From positions 49,779 through 113,778 of the forward strand of contig NZ_FOET01000020.1 in NCBI RefSeq assembly GCF_900110735.1: DNA of 64,000 bases, in the 5' to 3' direction. A program made the translations under genes and the position numbers. This stretch comes from Streptomyces radiopugnans. Its GTDB lineage: Bacteria > Actinomycetota > Actinomycetes > Streptomycetales > Streptomycetaceae. The notes beneath the pieces are model-generated. The model saw only the letters and a program-made list of their open reading frames with translations, made no database searches and had not been told where the DNA came from. Position 1 is the stretch's first letter. Every line of letters begins with the position of its first letter. Positions 35,053 to 43,182 of the stretch are shown piece by piece.

Positions 35053-36180
35053 TCAGGGGAGGGCGCCGACCGGATCCTCGGCCGGATCCGCGGTGAGGCT
35101 CCCGGCCGCCTTCCCGGCCGCCTCCTCGACCGCGTCCCCGACGTCCCCGGTGGTCCCGGACAGCTCGTCGGGGACGACGGAGCCGCCGGCCGCCGCGTCC
35201 GGACCGCCGAGGCCGCCGCCGGGCAGGGACGGGGCCTCCGGCCGGGGGAGTGCGCCGGGTTCCAGCCGCGGAAGCCCGCCGGCCTCCGGCACGCCGGTCT
35301 CCTCCGGCAGCCCGGGCAGCTCCGGCAGGCGCGGCGGTTCCGGGAGCACCGGCGCACCGCTCGCGGCGGACTCCGGCTCCGCCCCGCGGCCGCTCTCCGC
35401 CGCCCGGTCCACCGTGTGCCGCGCCACTTCAGGGGCGGGGCGGCCGGGGGCCGCGGGCCGGTCCGGCCCGTCGTCCGCCGCGGGCCGCTCGGCGGCCGGG
35501 GCGGCGCCGGCCCGGGGAGGGAGATGGCCCTGCGGCCGCTCCGAGGCGGGCAGCGCGAGGCCCAGGACGGCCACCACGGTCGCCGTGGACACCGCCCCCG
35601 CCGTCTGGAGGCCTCCCGTGACGGGCGCCTTGCCCCGGCCGAGCAGCCACGCGGTGAGGGCCAGCGTCCCCGCGAGCGAGGCGCGCATCGTACGCCGGGC
35701 CCGGGCCAGCAGCGACTCCACCGTCCGGTAGCTCAGGCCCATCTTCCGGGCGACCTGCCCGACGTCCAGGTCCTCCGCCTTCAGCCACAGGGCCTCCGCC
35801 TGGCGCGGCGGCAGCTCCACGCTGCGCGTCGCCACCCAGGAGGCCTCCGCACGGTCGCACACCACGTCCTCGACCGGCGGCGCGCCGGGGGCGGCGAGCG
35901 TGGAGCGGCTGCCCACCTCGGCCTCACGGCTGATCTGCCGGTGCCGGTCGACGCACAGCCGCACGGTCACCGTCGTCAGCCACGCGCCCAGGTGCTCGTC
36001 CTCCACCTGCGGGTTCTCCCAGGCCCTCAGCAGCGCCTCGTGGACCGCGTCCTCGGCGTCCTCCAGGCTCGGGGACCGCCGCCTGGCCACCCTCAGCAAC
36101 TGCTCGCGGTGGCTCCACAGGAGCTGCCACCGCTCCTCCGCATCGCCGCCGGGACGCGCCGGCCGGCTGTCTCGCGCCAT
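35053..36180 (-). CDS. ECF sigma factor with membrane segment and Pro-rich extension
   Basis: The 375-residue protein has sigma region 2 (LLWSHREQLLRVARRRSPSLEDAEDAVHEALLRAWEN, about residues 20-57). Region 4 follows: VELPPRQAEALWLKAEDLDVGQVARKMGLSYRTVESLLARARRTMRASL, about 121-169. After that come a hydrophobic stretch (about 168-215, with STATVVAVLGLALP) and about 155 residues rich in Pro, Ala, Gly and Glu, with PELPGLPE repeats. The protein may therefore be membrane-tethered with a wall-facing tail. The start is the ATG at 36180 behind GGAGGAAG rather than ATG 36198. It lies 116 bases upstream of the mce operon on the same strand, so a regulatory link is plausible but unproven. No anti-sigma gene is adjacent. 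Confidence 0.82.
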   Translation of the reverse strand: MARDSRPARPGGDAEERWQLLWSHREQLLRVARRRSPSLEDAEDAVHEALLRAWENPQVEDEHLGAWLTTVTVRLCVDRHRQISREAEVGSRSTLAAPGAPPVEDVVCDRAEASWVATRSVELPPRQAEALWLKAEDLDVGQVARKMGLSYRTVESLLARARRTMRASLAGTLALTAWLLGRGKAPVTGGLQTAGAVSTATVVAVLGLALPASERPQGHLPPRAGAAPAAERPAADDGPDRPAAPGRPAPEVARHTVDRAAESGRGAEPESAASGAPVLPEPPRLPELPGLPEETGVPEAGGLPRLEPGALPRPEAPSLPGGGLGGPDAAAGGSVVPDELSGTTGDVGDAVEEAAGKAAGSLTADPAEDPVGALP

Positions 36181-36325
36181 ACGCTTCCTCCGCACCATCG
36201 GGACCGAACCGCCGGGAACACGGAACGTGCCTGCTGAGGAGGCCGACCGTCCTCCCAGCCGACATTACCGTCCGGTACTCGCGGTGGGGAGGGGGCTGCG
36301 TCCGCCGGATCGGACGCGGCGGGGG

Positions 36326-36355
36326 CGTCCGGCGGCGTCCGGCGGCGTCCGGCGG
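36326..36355. repeat. Three tandem copies of CGTCCGGCGG
   Basis: This is a perfect 10-bp tandem repeat (three copies) in the gap between the sigma factor and the APC permease gene. Confidence 0.8.
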
Positions 36356-36422
36356 AGCCGGCCGGAAGGCCCGGACTCCCGGCGGCTCCCGCGGACTTCC
36401 ACGGAGAGGATGGAGACCGACC

Positions 36423-37778
36423 ATGAGCGGATCACCGGCCCAGGGGCCTTCCCAGGGACCTGCCCGGGAACCGGCGGAGGCCGGAGCCGGGACGGGGGCG
36501 GGGACGGACGGGAGGCTGCTGAGGCGGCTGGGCACCGGCGACGCGGTGGTGATCGGCCTGGGGTCGATGATCGGCGCGGGCGTCTTCGCGGCCTTCGCCC
36601 CGGCGGCCCGGGCGGCCGGGGCCGGTCTGCTGCTCGGCCTGGCGCTGGCGGCGGTGGTCGCGTACTGCAACGCGACCTCCTCGGCCCGGCTGGCCGCCCG
36701 CTACCCGGCCTCCGGCGGCACCTACGTCTACGGCCGCGAGCGGCTGGGCCCGTTCTGGGGCCATCTGGCCGGCTGGGGCTTCGTGGTCGGCAAGACCGCC
36801 TCGTGCGCGGCGATGGCCCTGACGGTGGGTCTGTACGTGTGGCCCGAACAGGCGCACGCGGTCGCGGTCGCGACTGTGGTGGCGCTGGTGGCGGTGAACT
36901 ACGCGGGCGTTCGGAAGACCGCCTGGCTGACCCGCGCGATCGTGACGACCGTCCTGGCTGTGCTGGCCGCCGTCGTGGTCGTCTGCCTGACCTCCGGCGA
37001 CGCGGACGCCGCACGGCCGGCCTTCTGGTCCTCGCCGTCCGGGGCGGAAACGTCCGGCGGCGTCTCGCCCGGCGGTGTGCTCCAGGCCGCGGGCCTGCTG
37101 TTCTTCGCCTTCGCCGGATACGCGCGCATCGCCACCCTCGGCGAGGAGGTGCGCGATCCGGCCCGCACCATCCCCCGGGCGATCCCCCTCGCGCTGGGCA
37201 TCACCCTGGTCGTCTACGCCGCCGTCGCGGTCGCGCTGCTCGGCGTGCTGGGCGGCGACGCGCTGGGCCGGGCGACCGCGCCGCTGGCCGACGCGGTGCG
37301 CGCGGCGGGCGTACCGGAGCTGGTCCCGGTCGTCACCGCCGGGGCGGCGGTGGCGGCGCTGGGCTCGCTGCTGGCCCTGATCCTCGGCGTCTCCCGCACC
37401 ACCCTGGCGATGGCCCGAGACCGGCACCTGCCGTCCGCGCTGGCCGCCGTGCATCCGCGCTCCGGCGTGCCGCACCGGGCCGAGCTCGCCGTCGGCGCGG
37501 TGGTGGCGGTGGTGGCCGCCACGGCGGATCTGCGCGGCGCGATCGGCTTCTCCTCCTTCGGCGTCCTGGCCTACTACGCGGTCGCCAACGCCTCCGCCTG
37601 GACCCTGGGACCCGGCGAGGGGCGCCCGCCGCGGATCGTGCCGGCGGTGGGGCTGGCCGGGTGCGTGGTGCTGGCCTTCGCCCTGCCGCTCGCCTCGGTG
37701 CTCCTGGGGGCGGCGGTACTGGCGGCCGGTGCCGCCTCGTACGGGGTGCGCCGCGCGGTCGCCGCCCGCCGGGCGTAG
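36423..37778 (+). CDS. APC family amino acid permease
   Basis: The 451-residue membrane protein has about twelve hydrophobic helices after a polar N-terminus. The first carries the APC substrate-binding loop VVIGLGSMIGAGVFAAFAPAAR (about residues 43-64). YPASGGTYVYGRERLGPFWGHLAGWGFVVGKTASCAAM and FFAFAGYARIATLGEEVRDPARTIPRAI are further family hallmarks. Such permeases import amino acids or amines by proton symport; the substrate is not deducible. It is slightly shorter than the common 480-500 residues at the C-terminus. GGAGA precedes the ATG. It is divergent from the sigma factor gene, and the phosphatase gene follows 133 bases later. Confidence 0.9.
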   Translation: MSGSPAQGPSQGPAREPAEAGAGTGAGTDGRLLRRLGTGDAVVIGLGSMIGAGVFAAFAPAARAAGAGLLLGLALAAVVAYCNATSSARLAARYPASGGTYVYGRERLGPFWGHLAGWGFVVGKTASCAAMALTVGLYVWPEQAHAVAVATVVALVAVNYAGVRKTAWLTRAIVTTVLAVLAAVVVVCLTSGDADAARPAFWSSPSGAETSGGVSPGGVLQAAGLLFFAFAGYARIATLGEEVRDPARTIPRAIPLALGITLVVYAAVAVALLGVLGGDALGRATAPLADAVRAAGVPELVPVVTAGAAVAALGSLLALILGVSRTTLAMARDRHLPSALAAVHPRSGVPHRAELAVGAVVAVVAATADLRGAIGFSSFGVLAYYAVANASAWTLGPGEGRPPRIVPAVGLAGCVVLAFALPLASVLLGAAVLAAGAASYGVRRAVAARRA

Positions 37779-37781
37779 GTT

Positions 37782-37816
37782 CCCGGAGCCCGGAGCCCGG
37801 AGCCCGGAGCCCGGAG
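37782..37816. repeat. Five tandem copies of CCCGGAG
   Basis: This is a perfect 7-bp tandem array directly after the APC permease stop codon (37776-37778), in untranslated sequence. It could vary in copy number between strains. Confidence 0.85.
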
Positions 37817-37911
37817 CCCCGGTGCTCCAGCGCTCCGGCGTCCCCGCCCGGCGTCGTCCGGCCGGACCTGATCGACTCGCCGGGACGCCGGGCATCGGGA
37901 AGATTGGAGGG

Positions 37912-39084
37912 GTGCACGGCGACGGGCGGCAGGAGACGGGCGGGGGCAGGATCCGTGTCCGCGCCGTCCCCGTTATCGGCCGCCCGCCCTGGATGCTGCC
38001 CCTGCTGCTGGTCCTGCTGGGGGTGGCGGTCAATCTGCTGACCCCCGTCAACGTCTTCCTGAGCGCGCCGTTCATCGCGGCGTGCCTGGTCGCCGCGGCC
38101 CTGTGGACGTTCGGCGGCACGGTGGTCACGGTGGCCGCCTCGACGGCCGTGGTCCTCGCCCTGCTGGTGCGGGCCGGACTGCCGTCGGCGGAGAACACGG
38201 TGCGGCTGGTCACCAATGCCACCGTCAGCGCGCTGGCACTCGTCATCAGCCGCGTTCTGCACCACAGCGACATCAGTGTGGCCTCGGCCCACCGGGTCGC
38301 CGAGGCCGTCCAGCTCGCGGTGCTGCCCGTGCCGCCCGGCCGGGTCGGCGACCTCCGAATCGCCGTCCGCTACGAGGCCGCGCAGGCGCACGCCCGCATC
38401 GGCGGCGATCTGTACGGCGTGGAGCGGACGCCGTACGGGCTGCGGCTGCTGGTGGGCGATGTGCGCGGCAAGGGGACGGACGCCGTCGGCACGGCCACCG
38501 TCGTGCTCGGCGCCTTCCGGGAGGCGGCCGAGACCGAGGAGGACCTGGCGGCGGTCGCCGACCGCATCGAGCACGCCCTGATCCGGGAGGCCGGGCAGCG
38601 CGAGACGGGGACGGGCCGGTCGGAGGAGTTCGCCACGGCCGTGCTCGCCGAGATCCCGGCCGGGGAAACGGGGAGCCTGCGGATCGTCAACCGGGGCCAT
38701 CCGCCGCCGGTGCTGCTGACCGGGGATGGAGAGGTGCGGCTGCTGGAGCCGGACACGGAGGCGTACGCGCTGCCGCTGGGGCTGGGGGACCTGGCGGGGG
38801 CCTCCGGGAGCGGGCGGACCGGACCGGTGCCCTTCCCGCCCGGCTCCCTGCTGCTGCTCCACACCGACGGCCTGACGGAGGCGCGGAACGCGGCGGACGT
38901 CTTCTACGACCCGGTGGAGGGGCTGCGCGGCCGGCGCTTCCCCGGGCCGGCCCCCCTGCTCGACCACCTCCTCGCGGACGTCGACGCGCACACCCGCGGG
39001 CGCCGGTCCGACGACCTGGCGCTGCTGGCGGTCATGCGCGACCCGGAGCCCCCGGAGCCCCCGGCCGCCGGTGACCGTCCGTAG
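37912..39084 (+). CDS. Membrane PP2C-type (SpoIIE) serine/threonine phosphatase
   Basis: The 390-residue protein has three or four N-terminal helices (WMLPLLLVLLGVAVNLLTPVNVFLSAPFIAACLVAAALWTFGGTVVTVAAS, about residues 28-85). A linker leads to a PP2C/SpoIIE domain (about 135-385). Metal-binding acidic motifs are IGGDLYGVE, LLVGDVRGKGTDAVGTATVVLGAFREAA and LHTDGLTEARNAADVFYD, with SDDLALLAVMRD at the end. Such phosphatases dephosphorylate anti-anti-sigma factors in partner-switching cascades; the partner is unknown. The start is uncertain: the GTG at 37912 is the best-placed codon, though GGAGG is too close and GGGAAG 9 bases upstream may serve. Confidence 0.88.
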   Translation: MHGDGRQETGGGRIRVRAVPVIGRPPWMLPLLLVLLGVAVNLLTPVNVFLSAPFIAACLVAAALWTFGGTVVTVAASTAVVLALLVRAGLPSAENTVRLVTNATVSALALVISRVLHHSDISVASAHRVAEAVQLAVLPVPPGRVGDLRIAVRYEAAQAHARIGGDLYGVERTPYGLRLLVGDVRGKGTDAVGTATVVLGAFREAAETEEDLAAVADRIEHALIREAGQRETGTGRSEEFATAVLAEIPAGETGSLRIVNRGHPPPVLLTGDGEVRLLEPDTEAYALPLGLGDLAGASGSGRTGPVPFPPGSLLLLHTDGLTEARNAADVFYDPVEGLRGRRFPGPAPLLDHLLADVDAHTRGRRSDDLALLAVMRDPEPPEPPAAGDRP

Positions 39085-39317
39085 TTGACGTACGCCCCTC
39101 CGCATAACATCTGAGGCAACGTCAGAAGGTGTGGCGTGCGTCTCATGCGCCGATCCGGCGGTCGACTCGCCCGAATTGGCCCGCCAATGCCCCGATAGTC
39201 CTCCGTCAAGAAAGCCCCATGTCCAAAGAGGGGACTTGGAATCCGGAGCGCACCTCTATTAACGTTCGATAACGCAGCGCGGTCGTCACTGTCGCCGAAG
39301 AGGGCGGCACCGTGCGC

Positions 39318-39476
39318 CGTCGCCGAATCCCGCACGCGCGGCCCCGCCAACAGCGAGGACGCGTCCAGGGAACCGGGGAACCACCAATTGGGGTGAATCG
39401 GAGTCATACGGCGTGCCCGTATGGATCCGTAGGAGACCTTCCTGCTCCGAACCCGTCAGCTAACCCGGTAGGCGAG
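39318..39476 (+). promoter_or_regulatory. Cyclic di-AMP riboswitch (ydaO/yuaA class)
   Basis: The leader shows the conserved blocks of the ydaO class in order: CGCCGAATCC at 39321, CCGCCAACAG.GAGGACGCGTCCAGGGAACCGGGGAACC around 39345-39383, GGGTGAATCGGAG at 39391, and AGGAGACCTTCCTGCTCCGAACCCGTCAGCTAACCCGGTAGGCG at 39431-39474. CGCC at the start pairs with GGCG at the end as P1. In actinobacteria this class precedes cell-wall hydrolase genes and turns expression off when c-di-AMP is high. The ribosome binding site of the M23 gene follows directly. Confidence 0.92.
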
Positions 39477-39500
39477 AAGGAAGGAAAGGAGAGCGCCCCA

Positions 39501-40556
39501 GTGGCGTCCAGCAGCCCGGCCCCCGAGGTCTCGTACGACCCGCACACCGCCGCTTTCACCCCTTTCGGCCCGGAAAGCGACGGCGACCGGCCGGTGTGGA
39601 ACCCGACCGAGGAGTCCGTCCGCCCGGTCCGCGGCCGGCACCGCGTCGCCAAGCAGCGCAACGGCATGGCCCGCAGCGGAGCGGTCCTCGGCGTCGGCAT
39701 GATCGCCGCCGTCGGCGCGGGCGGCATAGCCACCGCCAAGGACAAGTCCCCGGTCGCCATCTCCCTGCCGGACGTGGACCTCGGTGCCGTGGCCGAGGGC
39801 ATCCCCGTCGTCGGCGGCATGGTCTCCGGCGACGACGACAGCGGCCCCGCCCCGCAGGGGGAGGCCACCAGCCCCTTCGGCGGCACCGTCACCCAGGCCG
39901 GCCTGGACACCTCCGACGCCACCACGACCGTCGTGACGGCGGACGCCGGCGAGGCGCTGCGGGCACGCATCCTCCAGCAGGCCGACCAGCAGCAGACCGG
40001 CGCCGCCCAGGCCGCGCTCGAGAAGGCCGCCGAGCAGGCCGCGGACCAGGCGGCCGGCGAGGCCGCGGACCAGGCCGCCGCGGAGGAGGCCGAGCGCAAG
40101 CGCAAGGCCGCCGAGGAAGCGGCGCGCAAGGCCGAGGCCGAGCGCCTGGCCAAGCTCGCGGCCAGCTACACCCTCCCCCTCACCTCGTACCAGCTCACCT
40201 CCACCTACGGCCAGTCCGGCTCGATGTGGGCCAACAACCACACCGGCCTGGACTTCGCGGCCCCCACCGGCACCCCGGTCAAGGCGGTGCACAGCGGCGA
40301 GATCGTCGAGGCGGGCTGGGCGGGCTCCTACGGCTACCGCATCATCCTCAAGCTCGACGACGGCACGGAGATCTGGTACTGCCACCTGTCCTCCATGACC
40401 GTCACCACCGGCAAGGTGACCACCGGCGACGTCATCGGCCGCGTCGGCTCCACCGGCAACTCCACCGGCGCGCACCTCCACCTGGAGGTCCGTCCCGGCG
40501 GCGGCGACCCGATCGACCCGCTGACCTGGCTGCGGAGCAAGGGCCAGTCCATCTGA
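39501..40556 (+). CDS. M23 family peptidase (LytM-type cell-wall endopeptidase)
   Basis: The 351-residue protein starts at the GTG at 39501, behind AAGGAAAGGAGAG. The open frame upstream only reads through the riboswitch. A polar N-terminus precedes a helix (SGAVLGVGMIAAVGAGGIATA, about residues 59-79) that anchors or exports it. An Ala/Glu coiled coil (about 165-222) follows, then the M23 domain. Zinc and catalytic residues are visible: His247 and Asp251 in NHTGLD, His295 in WYCHLS, His325 and His327 in GAHLHLEV. It cleaves peptidoglycan cross-links outside the cell. The c-di-AMP riboswitch just upstream ties its expression to osmotic or wall signalling. Confidence 0.95.
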   Translation: MASSSPAPEVSYDPHTAAFTPFGPESDGDRPVWNPTEESVRPVRGRHRVAKQRNGMARSGAVLGVGMIAAVGAGGIATAKDKSPVAISLPDVDLGAVAEGIPVVGGMVSGDDDSGPAPQGEATSPFGGTVTQAGLDTSDATTTVVTADAGEALRARILQQADQQQTGAAQAALEKAAEQAADQAAGEAADQAAAEEAERKRKAAEEAARKAEAERLAKLAASYTLPLTSYQLTSTYGQSGSMWANNHTGLDFAAPTGTPVKAVHSGEIVEAGWAGSYGYRIILKLDDGTEIWYCHLSSMTVTTGKVTTGDVIGRVGSTGNSTGAHLHLEVRPGGGDPIDPLTWLRSKGQSI

Positions 40557-40618
40557 CGGCGGTCCGGCCGGCGGCCCGCGGGCCACGCCCGCGCTCCCGC
40601 GCGCCGGCTCCCACACCC

Positions 40619-40663
40619 CCGGCGGCCCTGGTGGCTCATCCCCCCCGACACCAGGGCCGCCGG
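40619..40663. terminator. Terminator between the convergent M23 and ABM genes
   Basis: CCGGCGGCCCTGGTG (40619-40633) pairs perfectly with 40649-40663 over 15 bp around a 15-base loop. It serves both converging genes. Confidence 0.8.
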
Positions 40664-40705
40664 TCCTCCTCCGCCCGCACGCGCCCACCGCGCCCACCGC
40701 GCCTG

Positions 40706-41476
40706 TCATGCCTGCCGTGCCGCCGCCGCGGCCCGCTCCGCCGGTTCCCCGGGACGCTCGGTGGAGAACAGCAGCCGGTAGCGCGCCACATCACTGCTCA
40801 CCAGCCCGGGGAAGTTCCGCACCCGCTCCCACAGCGGCGACGGCGTACCGACCCCCTCGCCCGGCGCCTCCAGCGCGTCGATGTGCGCCTGCTCGCTCTC
40901 CCACTCCGCGTAGTTGACCACGCGTGTGCCGTCCGTGCTCAGATGGAAGTGGGCCGAGATGCCGCCGGGCGGCAGGCTCCCGTCGGCTCTGTCCTCCTCG
41001 ATCGCCGCGGCCACGGTGTCCACCCATGCCCGCTGCCGCGCCTCGTCCGGCCCCTCGAACCCGACCTCCACGACCACCACGCAACCCGGCTCGGGCCGCT
41101 TTCCCTCCCGCCCCCGTCCGTCCCGCTCCTGCGGCAGGCTGCGGTAGCGCCGGGTGCGGGTCAGCCGCAGCCGCTCGATCCCCGGCACCGCGTCGTCGAT
41201 CTCGTCGTTGCGCTCCTGCCGGTGGGTGCGCACGTACTCCTCGTACGCCTCCTCGCCCGTCCACTGGGAGTAGTGCAGCAGCGTCCGGCCGTCGGTCCCC
41301 GCGTAGACGCCGTACGACAGCATGTCCGGCGTCGGCCACTCCCGCTTCCCCCAGGTGGCGGCGATGGCGTCCGCGGCGGCCCGCTGCCGCTCGGGCGTGC
41401 CGACGTCCCAGACGCTGATGAGGACGGCTCCGGCCTCGGGGCGGGCGGGGTCGGGATGTACGGGTGTCGCGGACAT
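40706..41476 (-). CDS. Antibiotic biosynthesis monooxygenase (ABM) domain protein, two domains
   Basis: The 256-residue protein consists of two ferredoxin-like ABM domains. The first spans AVLISVWDVGTPERQRAAADAIAATW to LLHYSQWTGEEAYEEYVRTHRQERNDEI (about residues 17-95). The second spans CVVVVEVGFEGPDEARQRAWVDTVAAAI to RVVNYAEWESEQAHIDAL (about 132-205). The Y/H-S-x-W and N-Y-A-E-W strands are the usual markers. Members range from quinol oxygenases to heme-degrading and stress proteins, so the reaction is unknown. The ATG at 41476 has GAGGAGG upstream. It is divergent from a membrane protein gene and no pathway genes are adjacent. Confidence 0.85.
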   Translation of the reverse strand: MSATPVHPDPARPEAGAVLISVWDVGTPERQRAAADAIAATWGKREWPTPDMLSYGVYAGTDGRTLLHYSQWTGEEAYEEYVRTHRQERNDEIDDAVPGIERLRLTRTRRYRSLPQERDGRGREGKRPEPGCVVVVEVGFEGPDEARQRAWVDTVAAAIEEDRADGSLPPGGISAHFHLSTDGTRVVNYAEWESEQAHIDALEAPGEGVGTPSPLWERVRNFPGLVSSDVARYRLLFSTERPGEPAERAAAAARQA

Positions 41477-41526
41477 GGGCTTACCTCCTCGTCGGTCACA
41501 GGGCGTGCCCCCGTGTCACGGAACCA

Positions 41527-41556
41527 CCCTCACAGTTGAAGTCGCCTTTAAGTCAA
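41527..41556 (-). promoter_or_regulatory. Candidate promoter of the ABM gene
   Basis: On the minus strand TTGACT (41551-41556) and TGAGGG (41527-41532, preceded by TG) are 18 bases apart, about 50 bases before the ATG. Confidence 0.4.
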
Positions 41557-41699
41557 GGAGATCCGGGCCGGTCTCCCCGGCCTTGGGCAGTCCGGCCTCC
41601 TCACCGGCGACCTGCGCGCCTTCTTCCGCCCGCCGCGCCGGCGCCCGGACGGGCGGTTAGCCTCGCCTCCGACCGGTACGGCGGGAAGCGGGGCTGACC

Positions 41700-42410
41700 A
41701 TGGGGGCCAAGACGGACGGCACGAACGGCGCGACCGGAGATGCCGGGGAGGGCTCCTCCCCGCGTCTCACCAGGGCGGTCTGGTGGTTCGTGTTCCACAC
41801 GGCGTGCGCCACCGCCGCGGTGGCCCTGGCCTACCTCGCCCCGGCAGCGCCGCTGAACCAGTGGCTGCGGGGCCCGGCCACCCTGACCGCCTGCCTCCTG
41901 ATCCCGCTGGCGGCCCTGCTGGTGCCCGTGCTCGAACCGCGCTCCGTCCCGTGGAACCGGCGCAAGGCCGCCTGGCAGCTCGCCTTCCCCGTCCTCACCG
42001 GGGCCGTGCTGGGCGTCACCGCCGGGCAGGCCGGACACGACGACGGACTGCGGGAGCGGGGGCGGTGGACACAGGCCGTGGTCGTGGAGAAGAGGAACGG
42101 GAAGACCGACCGGTGCGTCCTGCGCGACCTCTCCGGCCGGGAGATCTCCCCCGACCTGACGCAGGGCAGCGGCTGCGAAAGGCACGTGGCGGAGGGCGAC
42201 GTCCTGCGCGTGCGCCACGACCCCGAGGGCGCGGCCGAGCCCGCCACGGACGGGGACACCCCGTCGTACGACGGCGTCCTGGTGGGGGCCGCGCTGGTGC
42301 ACGTGCTGATGGGAACCTGGGGCAGCGCGCGCATGCCGCGCCTGAACCCGGCGGAACCGGCGAACCCGGGGACCGGCCGCCGGTCCGCGCGGACCGGCGG
42401 CCGGCCGTGA
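41700..42410 (+). CDS. DUF3592-like membrane protein
   Basis: The 236-residue protein has three N-terminal helices (about residues 25-46 WWFVFHTACATAAVALAYLA, 57-80 GPATLTACLLIPLAALLVPVL, 92-108 AFPVLTGAVLGVTAG). A soluble segment with TQAVVVEKRNGKTDRCVLRDLSGREI and ERHVAEGDVLRVRHDPEG resembles the beta-rich loop of DUF3592 proteins. A last helix (GVLVGAALVHVLMGTWGS) and a Pro/Arg tail follow. The family link is tentative and the function unknown. No strong ribosome binding site is visible (GGGAAG well upstream). The stop codon lies inside the terminator stem at 42397-42447. Confidence 0.7.
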   Translation: MGAKTDGTNGATGDAGEGSSPRLTRAVWWFVFHTACATAAVALAYLAPAAPLNQWLRGPATLTACLLIPLAALLVPVLEPRSVPWNRRKAAWQLAFPVLTGAVLGVTAGQAGHDDGLRERGRWTQAVVVEKRNGKTDRCVLRDLSGREISPDLTQGSGCERHVAEGDVLRVRHDPEGAAEPATDGDTPSYDGVLVGAALVHVLMGTWGSARMPRLNPAEPANPGTGRRSARTGGRP

Positions 42411-42447
42411 ACCGTCCGCTCCCCCGGGGCCGTTCACGGCCGGCCGC
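42397..42447. terminator. Terminator overlapping the 3' end of the 41700 gene
   Basis: GCGGCCGGCCGTGAAC (42397-42412) pairs perfectly with 42432-42447, a 16-bp stem with a 19-base loop. The TGA stop of the plus-strand gene is inside the stem. It also serves the convergent peroxidase gene. Confidence 0.8.
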
Positions 42448-42462
42448 GAACAGTCACCGGAA

Positions 42463-42951
42463 TCAGGCCGGCAGCCGCTCCTCGATCGCGGCGACGACCT
42501 CCGACGCCTCCGGCTCGGTGCGCGGGCGGAACCGGGCGGCGGGGGTGCCGTCCGCCGCGACCAGGAACTTCTCGAAGTTCCACTGCACGTCCCCGGCCTG
42601 CCCCTCGGCGTCGGCCAGCTTCGTCAGCTCGGCGTAGAGCGGGTGCCTGCCGTCCCCGTTGACGTCGGTCTTCTCCAGCATCGGGAAGGTGACGCCGTAG
42701 GTGGCCGAGCAGAACGTCCCGATCTCCTCGGCGGTGCCGGGCTCCTGGCCCATGAACTGATTGCACGGCACGCCGACCACGGTGAACCCGCGGTCGGCGT
42801 ACTTCTTCTGCAGCCGCTCCAGGCCCTCGTACTGCGGGGTCAGCCCGCACTTGGACGCGACGTTGACGATCAGCAGCACCTTGCCCCGGTGCTCGCCGAG
42901 GGTGGTGGGCTCGCCGGCCAGGGTGCGCAGGGGGATGTCGTAGAGGCTCAT
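42463..42951 (-). CDS. Glutathione peroxidase family (thiol peroxidase)
   Basis: The 162-residue thioredoxin-fold peroxidase reduces hydroperoxides. The peroxidatic Cys35 is in NVASKCGLTPQY (cysteine, not selenocysteine). Gln65 in PCNQFMGQEPG and Trp124-Asn125 in WNFEKFL complete the catalytic tetrad. Cys81 in IGTFCSATYG is the usual resolving cysteine, so it is expected to use thioredoxin or mycothiol rather than glutathione. FPMLEKTDVNG is another family marker. TAGACA lies 6 bases before the ATG with no clear ribosome binding site, again suggesting a leaderless message. Its start adjoins the stop of the DUF397 gene. Confidence 0.94.
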   Translation of the reverse strand: MSLYDIPLRTLAGEPTTLGEHRGKVLLIVNVASKCGLTPQYEGLERLQKKYADRGFTVVGVPCNQFMGQEPGTAEEIGTFCSATYGVTFPMLEKTDVNGDGRHPLYAELTKLADAEGQAGDVQWNFEKFLVAADGTPAARFRPRTEPEASEVVAAIEERLPA

Positions 42952-42960
42952 GCGCCCTGT

Positions 42961-43182
42961 CTAGCAGAGTTCGCGTCCGCGCCCGCCGTGAGCCTTGACA
43001 CCCTCCAGGAACGTTTCCCACGCCCCCGCCGGAAACCTCAGCACGGGCCCGCCCGCCACCTTGCCGTCCCGCACCGCCACGCTCCCCGGCCCGTACGCCG
43101 CCTCCACGCACTCGGTCCCGCTGCCGCCGCTGTGGGAGGACTTGAACCACTCGGTCCAGCCGTCTATGGACTGCCGTCGCAT
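42961..43182 (-). CDS. DUF397 family small protein
   Basis: The 73-residue DUF397 protein shows WFKSSHSGGSGTECVEAAY, VAVRDGK, GPVLRFPAGAWETFLEGVK, the standard family pattern. DUF397 genes almost always follow an XRE regulator with a DUF5753 domain, as here; pairs of this kind (for example the WhiJ and BldB-related groups) control development and antibiotic production, probably by direct interaction. The ATG at 43182 overlaps the TGA of the upstream regulator by one base (TGATG), giving translational coupling. Confidence 0.93.
   Translation of the reverse strand: MRRQSIDGWTEWFKSSHSGGSGTECVEAAYGPGSVAVRDGKVAGGPVLRFPAGAWETFLEGVKAHGGRGRELC

Noticed and set aside
39312..39500. N-terminal extension of the M23 peptidase back to 39312
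   Set aside because: The extension translates the c-di-AMP riboswitch. The GTG at 39501 follows a strong ribosome binding site.
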